Shown piece by piece: positions 1 through 8,252 of a DNA stretch of 36,247 nucleotides. The number at the start of each line of letters is the position of its first letter. Position 1 is the stretch's first letter. Below the pieces are notes generated by a model. The model saw only the letters and a list, made by a program, of their open reading frames with translations. It was not told where the DNA came from and ran no database searches. Source of the DNA: an uncultured Eubacteriales bacterium (GTDB taxonomy: Bacteria; Bacillota; Clostridia; Oscillospirales; Acutalibacteraceae). The DNA lies in the NCBI GenBank assembly GCA_934489895.1, contig CAKSST010000019.1:1-36247 (forward strand), in the 5' to 3' direction. The position numbers and the translations under genes are program-made.

Positions 1-39
1 CAAGGTCCGAATGCAGCCCTCTGCAAGAGCAGCTTGATT

Positions 40-68
40 ATATTACCACTTTATGCGCCCTTTGTCAA
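40..68 (-). promoter_or_regulatory. Sigma-A promoter firing leftward out of the window
   Basis: On the minus strand TTGACA (63-68) is followed after 17 bp by TAATAT (40-45); an overlapping TATAAT lies at 37-42 with a 20-bp gap. This near-consensus promoter transcribes off the left edge, so the gene it drives is not visible. Its strength suggests a stable-RNA or highly expressed gene, but that is inference. Confidence 0.55.
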
Positions 69-197
69 CACTTTTTTGAAGATTTTTTAAAAGAAATTTT
101 TTGGACATATTAGTTGTATTTTTTGGTAGAAAAAACACAAAATATAGTAGTGTATTTTTGCACCGTTTTTATCTTTTAAAATAGAAAGTGTGGTTTT

Positions 198-842
198 ATG
201 AAAAAAATATCGGTTTTATGTATTATACTTGTTCTGGTGTTTACGGTTTTTGCCGTACAACCTGCTGCTCTGTCCAAGGTTGGCTCACGCGGCAGCGAGG
301 TAAGTAACATTCAAACCCGTCTTAAAGAGCTGGGATATTTTAATGACAGGGTTGACGGAATATTCGGCTCGCGCACAAAGGAAGCTCTAATTGCATTCCA
401 ACGCGACCGCGGGCTGACCGCCGACGGTATTGCGGGCAAAAACACCCTTGAGGCTTTGGGAGTGACCTCGAGCGGCGGGGGAAGCTGGACCGACAGTGAG
501 ATCAATTTGCTTGCCCAGCTAATTTCTGCCGAAGCGAGAGGTGAGCCATATGCCGGACAGGTTGCTGTAGGTGCGGTTGTGCTTAATCGCGTTGAGCACC
601 CCTCCTTCCCAGACAGTCTTTCGGGCGTTATATATGAAAGGGGTGCATTCTCCTGTTTGGATGACGGGCAATTTTATGAGCCGATTGCAAGCAGCGCTTA
701 CAGCGCAGCGCGTGATGCCATCAACGGCATGGACCCAAGCGGAGGCGCAATATACTACTACAACCCCGTAACCGCTACAAACAAGTGGATACGCTCACGT
801 CCTGTTATTGCAACCATAGGTAAGCATATCTTTTGCAGTTAA
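198..842 (+). CDS. sleB: SleB-like spore cortex-lytic enzyme
   Basis: Secreted peptidoglycan hydrolase of the SleB/CwlJ (Hydrolase_2) family; family members cleave spore cortex muramic-lactam peptidoglycan at germination. The 214-residue protein has a hydrophobic N-terminal signal segment (about 5-25), a PG_binding_1 domain (about 29-87, with the motif GYFNDRVDGIFGSRTKEA), a Gly/Ser linker, and the catalytic domain from about 98 to the end. The AEARGE motif at 111-116 carries the family's catalytic Glu, and FSCL is present near 151. Length and architecture match short SleB proteins. It stands alone between a leftward promoter and the heat-shock operon. CATATTA at 106-112 resembles a sporulation sigma -10, but I found no convincing -35. 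The family is clear; the exact role (SleB versus another cortex or wall hydrolase) is not provable here. Confidence 0.88.
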   Translation: MKKISVLCIILVLVFTVFAVQPAALSKVGSRGSEVSNIQTRLKELGYFNDRVDGIFGSRTKEALIAFQRDRGLTADGIAGKNTLEALGVTSSGGGSWTDSEINLLAQLISAEARGEPYAGQVAVGAVVLNRVEHPSFPDSLSGVIYERGAFSCLDDGQFYEPIASSAYSAARDAINGMDPSGGAIYYYNPVTATNKWIRSRPVIATIGKHIFCS

Positions 843-855
843 CCTTATTCATTTT

Positions 856-881
856 TATAATGTACGCGCGCGTACATTATA
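856..881. repeat. 26-bp perfect palindrome between sleB and hrcA
   Basis: Arms TATAATGTACGCG and CGCGTACATTATA abut with no spacer, 13 bp after the sleB stop codon. No T-tract follows on the plus strand, so it is a poor intrinsic terminator. The perfect two-fold symmetry could equally be an operator for a dimeric regulator. Confidence 0.7.
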
Positions 882-932
882 GATGTAAATTAAATTGTTA
901 AAATGCTTAATAAATATTTAACAATTTTACTA

Positions 933-961
933 TTGACTTTAGTCCCTTATGGTGTTAAAGT
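933..961 (+). promoter_or_regulatory. Sigma-A promoter of the hrcA-grpE-dnaK-dnaJ operon
   Basis: TTGACT (933-938), a 17-bp spacer and TAAAGT (956-961). The predicted transcription start falls a few bases before the CIRCE element, the normal arrangement for HrcA repression. Confidence 0.7.
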
Positions 962-972
962 ATATTTGCAAG

Positions 973-999
973 TTAGCACTCTAACTTCAAGAGTGCTAA
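973..999 (+). promoter_or_regulatory. CIRCE operator, HrcA binding site
   Basis: TTAGCACTC (973-981), 9-nt spacer (982-990), GAGTGCTAA (991-999): an exact match to the CIRCE consensus TTAGCACTC-N9-GAGTGCTAA. It lies between the promoter and hrcA, so HrcA should repress its own operon from here and release it on heat shock. Confidence 0.97.
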
Positions 1000-1034
1000 C
1001 TTGCTGATAAGGATATTGAAAGGAAGTGACCGCG

Positions 1035-2081
1035 TTGGAGCTGTCATTGCGCAAGCAGCTTATTCTCTCGGCTGTGGTAAGGCATCACATCAACACAGGC
1101 GAGCCTATAAGTTCAAAAGCGCTGTGCGAACTGCTTGACATAGGTCTTTCCTCTGCCACTATAAGAAACGAGTTGTTTGAGTTGTGCGAGCTTGGCTATC
1201 TTGAGCAGCCGCACACCTCGGCCGGAAGAATACCCACGGGCAAGGGTTACCGTACCTACGTTAACCATCTTATGAAGCCCGAGCGTGTTTCCAGCTCAAC
1301 CAAAAAAGCTATCGACTCTTTGCTTGACGCCATATCTGCCGACCCGGAGAATTTTCCCTCCACGGCGGGCGAGGTTCTTTCCAATATAACAGGCTTACCT
1401 GTTTTGCTTGCAACCGTACCGCGTGACGATGCTTATGTAAAACGCGTTGAGCTTTTACCCGTTTCCCGCAGGGTTATGATGTTACTTATGATAACCTCTG
1501 ACGGTATGGCACGCAGTCGCATTTGCCGTTGCGGATACGATCTTACGGCGGACACCTTGATGCTGTTTGACCGCATTGTTTCGGTAAACATTATCGGCCA
1601 AAGCCTTACTTCTTTAAATGCGGAGTTTTTGAAAAAGCTTATTATTCAGGCGGGCGCAAGCGGGGTTGCAATAATTTCCCTGCTGAACACAACCTTTGAA
1701 ATGATAGAGGATATACGCCGTTCAACCGTAAAGCTTCGCGGTAAAGCGGCCCTTTATGACAAATATCGCAGCGAAGCGGTAGCCCGACGGCTGTTGGACT
1801 TTATAACCAGACGCGACGCCGTTTTATCAATAATGTCTTCCATTGACAAGCCCGTTGACGTGGTTTTTGGAAGCGACACCGAGATTGATGAGCTGCATGA
1901 TTCCGGAATGGTTGTTGCAAGATTTAAATCGGGTGACAACGATTTGGGAAGAGTGGGCGTTTTCGGCCCCACGCGAATGTCGTATGAAGAGCTTATTCCA
2001 AGCGTTCATTACTTTGCTGACCGACTGAGCGCCATAATGACACAGGCTTTGAGAGATATGGAGGATCAGAATGGAAACTAA
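1035..2081 (+). CDS. hrcA: Heat-inducible transcription repressor HrcA
   Basis: DNA-binding repressor of class I heat-shock genes; it binds CIRCE as a dimer and its folding is helped by GroE chaperonin. The 348-residue product has the N-terminal winged-helix region (the stretch around SSATIRNEL and the TSAGRIPTGKGYR segment) and the typical C-terminal GAF-like domain ending with SYEELIPSV. I chose the TTG at 1035: the Shine-Dalgarno GGAAGTGA (1022-1029) would overlap the alternative GTG at 1026 but sits at normal distance from this TTG. It is the first gene of the operon and its end overlaps grpE by 11 bp. It is preceded by a perfect CIRCE, so autorepression is expected. Confidence 0.96.
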   Translation: MELSLRKQLILSAVVRHHINTGEPISSKALCELLDIGLSSATIRNELFELCELGYLEQPHTSAGRIPTGKGYRTYVNHLMKPERVSSSTKKAIDSLLDAISADPENFPSTAGEVLSNITGLPVLLATVPRDDAYVKRVELLPVSRRVMMLLMITSDGMARSRICRCGYDLTADTLMLFDRIVSVNIIGQSLTSLNAEFLKKLIIQAGASGVAIISLLNTTFEMIEDIRRSTVKLRGKAALYDKYRSEAVARRLLDFITRRDAVLSIMSSIDKPVDVVFGSDTEIDELHDSGMVVARFKSGDNDLGRVGVFGPTRMSYEELIPSVHYFADRLSAIMTQALRDMEDQNGN

Positions 2082-2643
2082 GGAAAACCAAAAGCAAAAG
2101 ACCTCTGCAAAAGCAAATGCGGAAGCAACTTCTAAAACCGCACACAGCAAAAAAGCAGAAGCCCATACCGAAAGCATTGAAAACACCGAGCTTGAAAACT
2201 TGCATGCCGAGCTTGAAACCTTAAGTATTGAGCTTGAAAAACAAAAGGATTTACTGCTTCGCACCGCGGCTGAGTTTGATAACTACAAAAAGCGTACCGA
2301 GCGCGAAAAAACAATGACCGCAGAATACGCAAAAGCCGCTTTGATAAAAACACTTTTACCCGTTATTGATAACGCCAACCGCGCAGCCGAGGCTGATTGC
2401 GAGTCGCCCGATTACATAAAGGGCGCACAGCTAATAATAAAACAGCTGCTTGAAAGCGTTACTACAATAGGCATTACCGAAACCGCGCAGGTGGGCGACA
2501 CCTTTGACCCAGAACTTCATGAGGCTGTAATGCACGTTGAAGATGAAAATCAGCCTGAAAACTGCATTGTTGAAGTTTTACAAAAAGGCTATAAGCTTAA
2601 CGATACCGTTTTAAGACCTGCAATGGTAAAGGTTGCAAATTAA
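2071..2643 (+). CDS. grpE: Nucleotide exchange factor GrpE
   Basis: Co-chaperone that drives ADP release from DnaK. The 190-residue protein has a charged, Lys/Glu/Ala-rich N-terminal tail (1-50), a long coiled-coil dimerization helix (about 50-100, including the family motif AEFDNYKKRTERE) and a C-terminal beta-wing domain ending in the typical pattern of a Lys-Gly-Tyr near LRPAMVKV. The start ATG is preceded by GGAGG at 2060-2064 and lies inside the end of hrcA, so translation is probably coupled. It belongs to the CIRCE-controlled operon, followed 42 bp later by dnaK. Confidence 0.97.
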   Translation: METKENQKQKTSAKANAEATSKTAHSKKAEAHTESIENTELENLHAELETLSIELEKQKDLLLRTAAEFDNYKKRTEREKTMTAEYAKAALIKTLLPVIDNANRAAEADCESPDYIKGAQLIIKQLLESVTTIGITETAQVGDTFDPELHEAVMHVEDENQPENCIVEVLQKGYKLNDTVLRPAMVKVAN

Positions 2644-2685
2644 AACTGTTAATAATATTCATTTTATATATGGAGGAACAAAATT

Positions 2686-4527
2686 ATGAAAAAAATTATA
2701 GGCATTGACCTTGGTACAACCAACTCCTGCGTTGCCGTTATGGAAGGCGGCGAAAGCATCGTTATTCCTAACGCCGAAGGTGGCAGAACAACCCCTTCCG
2801 TTGTTGCTTTCTCTAAAACAGGCGAGCGTATGGTAGGTACTGTTGCAAAGCGTCAGGCTATCACCAACCCCGAAAGAACAATCCGTTCTATTAAAAGAGA
2901 GATGGGTACAAACTATACCGTAAACATCGATGATAAGAAATACACTCCTCAGGAGATTTCTGCTATCATTCTGCAAAAGCTTAAAGCTGATGCTGAAGCA
3001 TACCTCGGCACCACAGTAAGTGAGGCTGTTATTACCGTTCCCGCATACTTTACCGACGCACAGCGTCAGGCAACAAAGGACGCAGGCAAAATTGCAGGTC
3101 TTGATGTAAAGCGTATTATCAACGAGCCTACCGCAGCCGCCCTTGCTTACGGTATTGACAAAGAGGAAGACCAGCTTGTTATGGTTTATGACCTTGGCGG
3201 CGGTACATTCGACGTTTCTATCATTGAGATGGGCGACGGCGTTCAGGAAGTTAAGGCTACTGCCGGTAACAACCGTCTTGGCGGCGACGACTTTGACAAG
3301 AGAATTATGGATTGGCTGGTTGCAGGTTTTAAAGCTGAAAACGGCATTGACCTCTCAGGCGATAAGATGGCAATGCAGAGAATCAAGGAAGCTGCCGAAA
3401 AGGCAAAAATTGACCTTTCCGGTATGACAACTGCCGAAATCAATCTGCCCTTTATCACAGCTGATGCAAATGGCCCCAAACATTTTGAAACAACCTTGAC
3501 CCGCGCAAAATTCAACGAGCTTACCGCTGATTTGGTTGACGCAACCATCATCCCCGTAAAGCAGGCTTTGTCAGACGCAGGTCTTAAGGCAAGTGATATT
3601 AATAAGGTGCTTATGGTTGGCGGTTCTTCACGTATTCCCGCCGTTCAGGAAGCTGTTAAAAATCTTATAGGCAAGGAGCCCTTTAAGGGCATTAACCCTG
3701 ATGAGTGCGTTGCTTTAGGCGCAGCTTTGCAGGGCGGTGTTCTCGGCGGCGATGTTGAGGGTATATTGCTTGTTGACGTTACTCCTCTGTCCCTTGGTAT
3801 TGAAACCTTGGGTGGTGTAAGCACAAAGGTTATTGAACGTAACACAAGTATCCCCACCAAAAAGAGCCAGATTTTCTCAACCGCTGCTGACGGTCAGACC
3901 TCTGTTGAGGTACACGTTCTGCAGGGTGAGCGTGAGTTTGCAAAGGATAACAAAACACTTGGTGTTTTCCATCTTGACGGCATTGCAGCCGCACCCCGCG
4001 GTGTTCCGCAGATAGAGGTTACCTTTGATATTGACGCAAACGGTATTGTTAACGTTTCTGCCAAAGACCTTGGAACAGGAAAAGAGCAATCTGTAACCAT
4101 CACCGCAAGCGGCAATATGTCAAAGGATGATATTGATAAGGCTGTTCGTGACGCTGAGCAGTATGCTGCTGAGGACAAAAAGCGCCGCGAGGAGATTGAC
4201 ATTCGCAACGGCGCCGACCAGCTTATTTACTCTGCACAGAAAACTGTTGACGAGTTTGGCGACAAGCTTGACGAAGCTGAGAAAAGCGAAATTACTGATC
4301 TTTCAAACAAATTAAAAGAAGCCCTTAAGGGAGAAGACCTTGATGCTATCAAGTCAGCCCAGGATGAGCTGCAGAAGAAAATTTACGCTGTATCCGAAAA
4401 GGTTTACAGAGCAGCTGCCGAAGCACAGCAAGCAGCAGGCGGCGCAGATGCAGGCGCATCAGCAGGTTCTGACCCCAACGTTTACGAGGCAGAATTCACC
4501 GATGCTGAGGACGACAGCAACAAATAA
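2686..4527 (+). CDS. dnaK: Chaperone protein DnaK (Hsp70)
   Basis: ATP-dependent cytoplasmic Hsp70 chaperone. It shows the N-terminal phosphate-1 motif GIDLGTTNSCV, the phosphate-2 motif DLGGGTFDVS near residue 165, the interdomain linker region VDVTPLSLGIETLGG, the substrate-binding domain, and an Ala/Gly/Gln-rich tail ending in an acidic stretch. At 613 residues it is the short Firmicutes form. A strong GGAGG (2672-2676) precedes the ATG. It is the third gene of the operon, followed by a stem-loop and then dnaJ. Heat-shock control comes through the CIRCE upstream of hrcA; I see no separate CIRCE here. Confidence 0.98.
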   Translation: MKKIIGIDLGTTNSCVAVMEGGESIVIPNAEGGRTTPSVVAFSKTGERMVGTVAKRQAITNPERTIRSIKREMGTNYTVNIDDKKYTPQEISAIILQKLKADAEAYLGTTVSEAVITVPAYFTDAQRQATKDAGKIAGLDVKRIINEPTAAALAYGIDKEEDQLVMVYDLGGGTFDVSIIEMGDGVQEVKATAGNNRLGGDDFDKRIMDWLVAGFKAENGIDLSGDKMAMQRIKEAAEKAKIDLSGMTTAEINLPFITADANGPKHFETTLTRAKFNELTADLVDATIIPVKQALSDAGLKASDINKVLMVGGSSRIPAVQEAVKNLIGKEPFKGINPDECVALGAALQGGVLGGDVEGILLVDVTPLSLGIETLGGVSTKVIERNTSIPTKKSQIFSTAADGQTSVEVHVLQGEREFAKDNKTLGVFHLDGIAAAPRGVPQIEVTFDIDANGIVNVSAKDLGTGKEQSVTITASGNMSKDDIDKAVRDAEQYAAEDKKRREEIDIRNGADQLIYSAQKTVDEFGDKLDEAEKSEITDLSNKLKEALKGEDLDAIKSAQDELQKKIYAVSEKVYRAAAEAQQAAGGADAGASAGSDPNVYEAEFTDAEDDSNK

Positions 4528-4536
4528 ATACTAATA

Positions 4537-4570
4537 TAACTGTAAGGGTGCCAAAGCGTCCTTACAGTTA
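4537..4570 (+). repeat. Stem-loop in the dnaK-dnaJ gap
   Basis: Perfect 11-bp arms TAACTGTAAGG (4537-4547) and CCTTACAGTTA (4560-4570) enclose a 12-nt loop in the 66-bp gap. No T-run follows, so it is more likely an mRNA processing or stability element (or a weak attenuator) that lowers dnaJ output relative to dnaK than a full terminator. Confidence 0.65.
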
Positions 4571-4593
4571 CATATTATACGGGAGTTTTCGTT

Positions 4594-5736
4594 TTGGCAG
4601 ATAAAAGAGATTTTTACGAGGTTTTGGGCGTTGACCGCAACGCAAGCGCCGATGAAATTAAAAAAGCCTATCGCAAGATGGCAAAAAAATACCATCCCGA
4701 CCTTAATCCTGATAACAAGGAAGCTGAAGAAAAGTTTAAAGAGGTCAATGAAGCCTACGCCGTGTTAAACGATGCCGAGAAAAAGGCGCGTTACGACCAA
4801 TTTGGTCATGCAGGCGTTGATCCAAACTACGCAGGCGGTCAGAGCGACTTTGGCGGCTTTGAAGATTTGGGAGATATTTTCGGTTCAATCTTCGGAGGCG
4901 GTTTCGGCGGCGGCTTTGGCGGTGGCCGTCAAGCGAGAGCCAATGTTCCGCGCAGAGGCAACGATGCAACTGCCGCCATTAATCTTTCTTTTGAAGAGGC
5001 GGCAAAGGGCTGTAAGAGCAAAGTAAAAATAACACGTATTGAAAACTGCTCAGAGTGCGGCGGCAGCGGTGCCGAAAAAGGCAGTACTGCAAAGGAATGC
5101 CCCGCCTGCCACGGCTCAGGCCAGGTTACTGCGACACAGCGCACTCCGTTTGGTGCAATGCGCACTCAAAAAGTTTGCGACCACTGTCACGGAACAGGTA
5201 AAATTATTGAAAAACCTTGCTCTGCCTGTGCAGGTAAAGGCCGTGTCCGCCGGACCACAACTAAAGAGATTAATGTTCCCGCAGGTATTGATGACGGCCA
5301 GTTTATCACAGTGCGCGGCGAGGGTGACGCAGGTGCAAACGGCGGCCCGAACGGCGATCTTAACATAAGTGTTAATGTGCGTCCCCACCCCATTTTTGAG
5401 CGCAACGGCTTTGATGTGTTCTGTGAGATACCTGTTTCCTTTACGCAGGCGGCTTTGGGTGACGAAATTACGGTGCCCACGCTTGACGGCAAGGTTAAAT
5501 TTAAAATTCATGAGGGCACTCAGCCGGGTGACGAGTTTAAGCTGAACGGCAAGGGCATCAAGCGCCTCAATTACGGCGGCAAGGGCGACCAGTACGTGAA
5601 AATTGTGGTTGAAATTCCCAAAGACCTGACAAATACACAAAAGAAAATACTGCAAGAGTTTGATAATTCCTGCAGCGAGAAAAACTTTAAGCGCAAAAAG
5701 AGCTTTTTGGATAAGCTGAAGAATTTGGCGAAATAG
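4594..5736 (+). CDS. dnaJ: Chaperone protein DnaJ (Hsp40)
   Basis: Co-chaperone that delivers substrates to DnaK and stimulates its ATPase. Domains in order: J domain (1-70) with the HPD motif in KKYHPDLNPD, a Gly/Phe-rich stretch (about 75-115), a zinc-finger domain with four CxxCxGxG repeats (CSECGGSG, CPACHGSG, CDHCHGTG, CSACAGKG), then the C-terminal substrate and dimerization domains. The 380-residue length is normal for a type I DnaJ. The start is TTG, with GGGAG at 4581-4585 about 8 bp upstream. It is the last gene of the CIRCE operon, and its stop codon is TAG. Confidence 0.97.
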   Translation: MADKRDFYEVLGVDRNASADEIKKAYRKMAKKYHPDLNPDNKEAEEKFKEVNEAYAVLNDAEKKARYDQFGHAGVDPNYAGGQSDFGGFEDLGDIFGSIFGGGFGGGFGGGRQARANVPRRGNDATAAINLSFEEAAKGCKSKVKITRIENCSECGGSGAEKGSTAKECPACHGSGQVTATQRTPFGAMRTQKVCDHCHGTGKIIEKPCSACAGKGRVRRTTTKEINVPAGIDDGQFITVRGEGDAGANGGPNGDLNISVNVRPHPIFERNGFDVFCEIPVSFTQAALGDEITVPTLDGKVKFKIHEGTQPGDEFKLNGKGIKRLNYGGKGDQYVKIVVEIPKDLTNTQKKILQEFDNSCSEKNFKRKKSFLDKLKNLAK

Positions 5737-5831
5737 AGCGGGGTGCGTATACACCTCGTCCCCCGCTAACGAGGCCTCCCTTCTCCAACTGGAGAAGGCT
5801 ATGCAGAATTAATGTGTGCGCTTTGCGCACG
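5737..5831. repeat. Array of three short inverted repeats after dnaJ
   Basis: Three consecutive potential hairpins: AGCGGGG/CCCCGCT (5737-5767), CCTTCTCCA/TGGAGAAGG (5779-5798) and GTGCGC/GCGCAC (5816-5830). None is followed by a T-run. They resemble interspersed intergenic repeats; a degenerate relative of the third one with its flank seems to lie near 26295-26325. Confidence 0.5.
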
Positions 5832-5842
5832 AATATAAAGCA

Positions 5843-5872
5843 AGCGGCGAGAAAATTCTCGCCGCTTTTTTA
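5843..5872. terminator. Intrinsic terminator, probably bidirectional
   Basis: 11-bp arms AGCGGCGAGAA (5843-5853) and TTCTCGCCGCT (5856-5866) followed by a T-rich run ending the dnaJ operon. The minus-strand gene converging from the right has its stop codon directly beside it, so it may serve both directions, although the minus-strand T-tract is weaker. Confidence 0.85.
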
Positions 5873-6784
5873 TTATGATAAATCTATATAGATTTGCACA
5901 AGTCCTCCTACGCTTATTATATTTCCCTTCTCGTCAAGTTCTTGGTAATATACTCTGGCTTGAAGTTTTCCATCTTTAACGACGATCATTACACTATCAA
6001 GACTAAAATTAAAAAATTCGTCGCCATGTTTTTGTGCGTGATTTTGTTTAATCTTTTTGATTAATTCTTCTTCAGTAATTGATATTTTTGAAACATCTAT
6101 CCCCTCAAACATATCGGGTGTCATATAAAACGAGGTCACATTCGAGCCTTTTATGGTAATATTCACGTATCTTGATGAATCAAAACCAGAGATAGTCTTT
6201 ATATATGACAACATATATCCCGAACTTCGTTCTTGTACCTCAAGTTTATCATATTTTGACAAATCACAATATTGCTTTGCAAACTCTTTAGCAATTTGCT
6301 CCGCTTCTTTTTGTGTTGTTTTAACAGCTTTACTTGAATCTTTTGATAAATCCTTAAATTTTATAGATATAATTTCTTTTGTTTTGCTATCAATAGTTAT
6401 TTCTTCATTGTTATCGCTCAGATAAATATATCTATCGTTCGTATCATAAAAGAAATCTTTTCCGTCCTTTGTGGATTGATATTTAAGGGTCACTTTTTTG
6501 CCAGAAACGGTTTGGGTTATTGTTTTGGCGGGTTCATTTGTAGTTATTTTCTCGGCTTCTGTATCGGTTTTTTCCGTAGAGTTTTGTTCTGCGCTTGCAT
6601 TATCATCTTCGGCAGTTCCTTTGATATTTGTTCCTTCAATAAAAGAACCCACTTCTATCAATTCGCCGCCCTCATCTTTTGAAGCAAAAGCATGAGGCAA
6701 AACCAAACAACCGGTTAATATTACAATTATTGCTATTGTTGATATTAATATTATTTTCTTTTTCGAATTAAAAATTTTTTTCAT
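5873..6784 (-). CDS. Membrane-anchored PepSY-like lipoprotein
   Basis: Predicted exported protein of 303 residues. A basic N-terminus and hydrophobic segment (about 11-30) contain the lipobox LTGC (23-26); because hydrophobic residues continue after the Cys, a simple membrane anchor is also possible. A Thr/Glu-rich linker follows (about 40-85). The segment around 150-200, which includes TQKEAEQIAKEFAKQY, and the segment around 230-300, which includes ITEEELIKKIKQ, look like repeated PepSY/YcdB-type modules, a fold often linked to protease inhibition or cell-surface regulation. It lies 31 bp downstream of the interrupted caspase-like protease gene on the same strand, so a protease-partner or inhibitor role is possible. 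That functional link is inference; no enzymatic motif is visible. Confidence 0.7.
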   Translation of the reverse strand: MKKIFNSKKKIILISTIAIIVILTGCLVLPHAFASKDEGGELIEVGSFIEGTNIKGTAEDDNASAEQNSTEKTDTEAEKITTNEPAKTITQTVSGKKVTLKYQSTKDGKDFFYDTNDRYIYLSDNNEEITIDSKTKEIISIKFKDLSKDSSKAVKTTQKEAEQIAKEFAKQYCDLSKYDKLEVQERSSGYMLSYIKTISGFDSSRYVNITIKGSNVTSFYMTPDMFEGIDVSKISITEEELIKKIKQNHAQKHGDEFFNFSLDSVMIVVKDGKLQARVYYQELDEKGNIISVGGLVQIYIDLS

Positions 6785-6815
6785 AAAAACACATCTCCTT
6801 TATAATGCGGTTTAA

Positions 6816-7910
6816 TTAGTGTTTTACAACTTGATTTTGGTTTCCTGCAAACACCTTATTCTCTAATCCGTAAGTTTCTCCGCAGTCTTCAAAAACAAGA
6901 CCAAGTGCATCTTCATAAGCCGCTATGATAGTATAACCTTGTCCCAAGAACTCCAAGAAATATTTTGCCCATAGACAAGCACCTTGATCTATAATAAGTT
7001 CTTCTATTTCTGCATCTACCACAACACTGAATATTTCTGTACTAAACCCTAAAACGGTTTGAACACCTTTGTTGTGCAAAGCATTAACAAAATTTACAGA
7101 ATTATCATCTGTTTGTCCTCCGCAAGAACATGCCAAAAGCAAAACAAATCTTGTAGTTGAATAATCACGGGTTGTATCATTTGTTATCATACTTGATGTT
7201 AAATCGGTCTTTTCTCCTTGATAATAGCACGATATACCATCTGGTCCTCCATGTGTATCAATAACACAAACCGAACTGTTTGCTATTGCACTCATGGCAG
7301 CATTATTATTAAATCCCGTCCATTTAATACATTCCGAACAGCCTATATCATAGCAATAATCTCTTACTGTAGACGTCATCCAATCAGAATAATCTGTTCC
7401 GTCTTCATCTGTTGCACCCAGCAAATAAATCGGCTTGCGATTTTCGTACGTTCCTACATAAATTCTTGGGTGATGGCCTGAGCCGTCAACGGCATAAACC
7501 TCAACGGTAAGCAGCTCTTCAGGCAAGGTACTCCAATCCATAGCATGAACGAAGCCGTGATTGCCGTTGCCGTAGCCCAAATTTGCAAGGTCTGAACGAT
7601 AACTGCTGGCAAGCGTACCGATAATTTTCGATGTGGTTTCGATCGTTTTTCTTATATACAGATGAACATTGAGCTGTGTGTTGGGAATATCACTGCGCCA
7701 AGCCCAACCGCCGATTTGTATTGCCGACACAACATCAAGACTGCCTGAGGGTGAAACCGTTGAGGTATCCAGAACGGTAATCGGCTCCTCTGTAATAGCC
7801 TGCTATTCAACGGCGATGTTTTCTGTCAGGTTCGCCTGTGTTTGAGCATAAACATAAAACGGTGCTAAAACCATCAATACAGCAAACAAAATTGTCAATA
7901 ATTTTTTCAT
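6816..7910 (-). pseudogene. Secreted caspase-like (C25/CHAT-type) protease gene interrupted by an amber codon
   Basis: Reading from the ATG at 7910 gives a signal peptide (MKKLLTILFAVLMVLAPFYV, then YA before the likely cleavage), then an in-frame TAG at 7803-7805 (codon 36), then an uninterrupted frame to the TAA at 6816. The full frame would be 364 residues. The first start codon after the stop is a GTG at 7730, inside what is clearly the first domain (starting near IQIGGWAWRSD). Residues about 62-150 look like a beta-sandwich domain seen in secreted Firmicutes proteins. The remainder has a caspase-fold dyad: His in VIDTHGGPDG (about 220) and Cys in LLLACSCGG (about 261). As written, secretion and domain 1 are lost, so it is a pseudogene unless the TAG is misread or is a sequence error. 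The PepSY-like gene follows 31 bp downstream. Confidence 0.72.
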
Positions 7911-7926
7911 AATTATCTTCTTTTAC

Positions 7927-7955
7927 ATTATATTGATATTCAGATAAAATGATAA
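7927..7955 (-). promoter_or_regulatory. Candidate promoter of the protease/PepSY gene pair
   Basis: Minus-strand TTATCA (7950-7955), 17-bp spacer, TATAAT (7927-7932), giving a very short leader to the ATG at 7910 with a weak AAGAAGA ribosome site. A TTGACA also occurs at 7964-7969, but its properly spaced -10 is poor. Confidence 0.45.
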
Positions 7956-8192
7956 ATGCCATATGTCAAACACCCCCTGACAAATTTTAAAAACATGGAA
8001 AATATTGTTTTTCCTGTTTTTAACATAGCATATACGGGTATCCTTTTCAACAGAACGCAACAAAATCTGTATATATATACAAAAACGTTCTTTCGTTTTT
8101 GGAAATCGTTACAAATCGCAATACAAATATCTTTGTTTTTCGACACACTCATTATAATATGTTTCATTTTTATATATAAAGGTCACAAAAAC

Positions 8193-8221
8193 AAAAAAGC
8201 GGAAGGCATAAATGCCTTCCG
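8193..8221 (-). terminator. Intrinsic terminator reading leftward
   Basis: Arms 8200-8209 and 8212-8221 (CGGAAGGCAT/ATGCCTTCCG) followed on the minus strand by CTTTTTT (8193-8199). It is positioned to end transcription of the 9466-8516 operon, about 300 bp beyond its last gene and after the repeat cluster. Confidence 0.75.
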
Positions 8222-8252
8222 TTACGATATATAATTTATTTGCATATTAACC

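Noticed and set aside
7803..7805. Pyrrolysine (TAG) recoding in the caspase-like protease
   Set aside because: Other genes in the window end normally with TAG, and no stem-loop of PYLIS type or pyl gene is visible; suppression remains only a remote alternative.
7940..8234. Small AT-rich open frames on both strands upstream of the protease gene
   Set aside because: They overlap the promoter and terminator of neighbouring units, mirror each other on opposite strands and have no ribosome sites or domain features.
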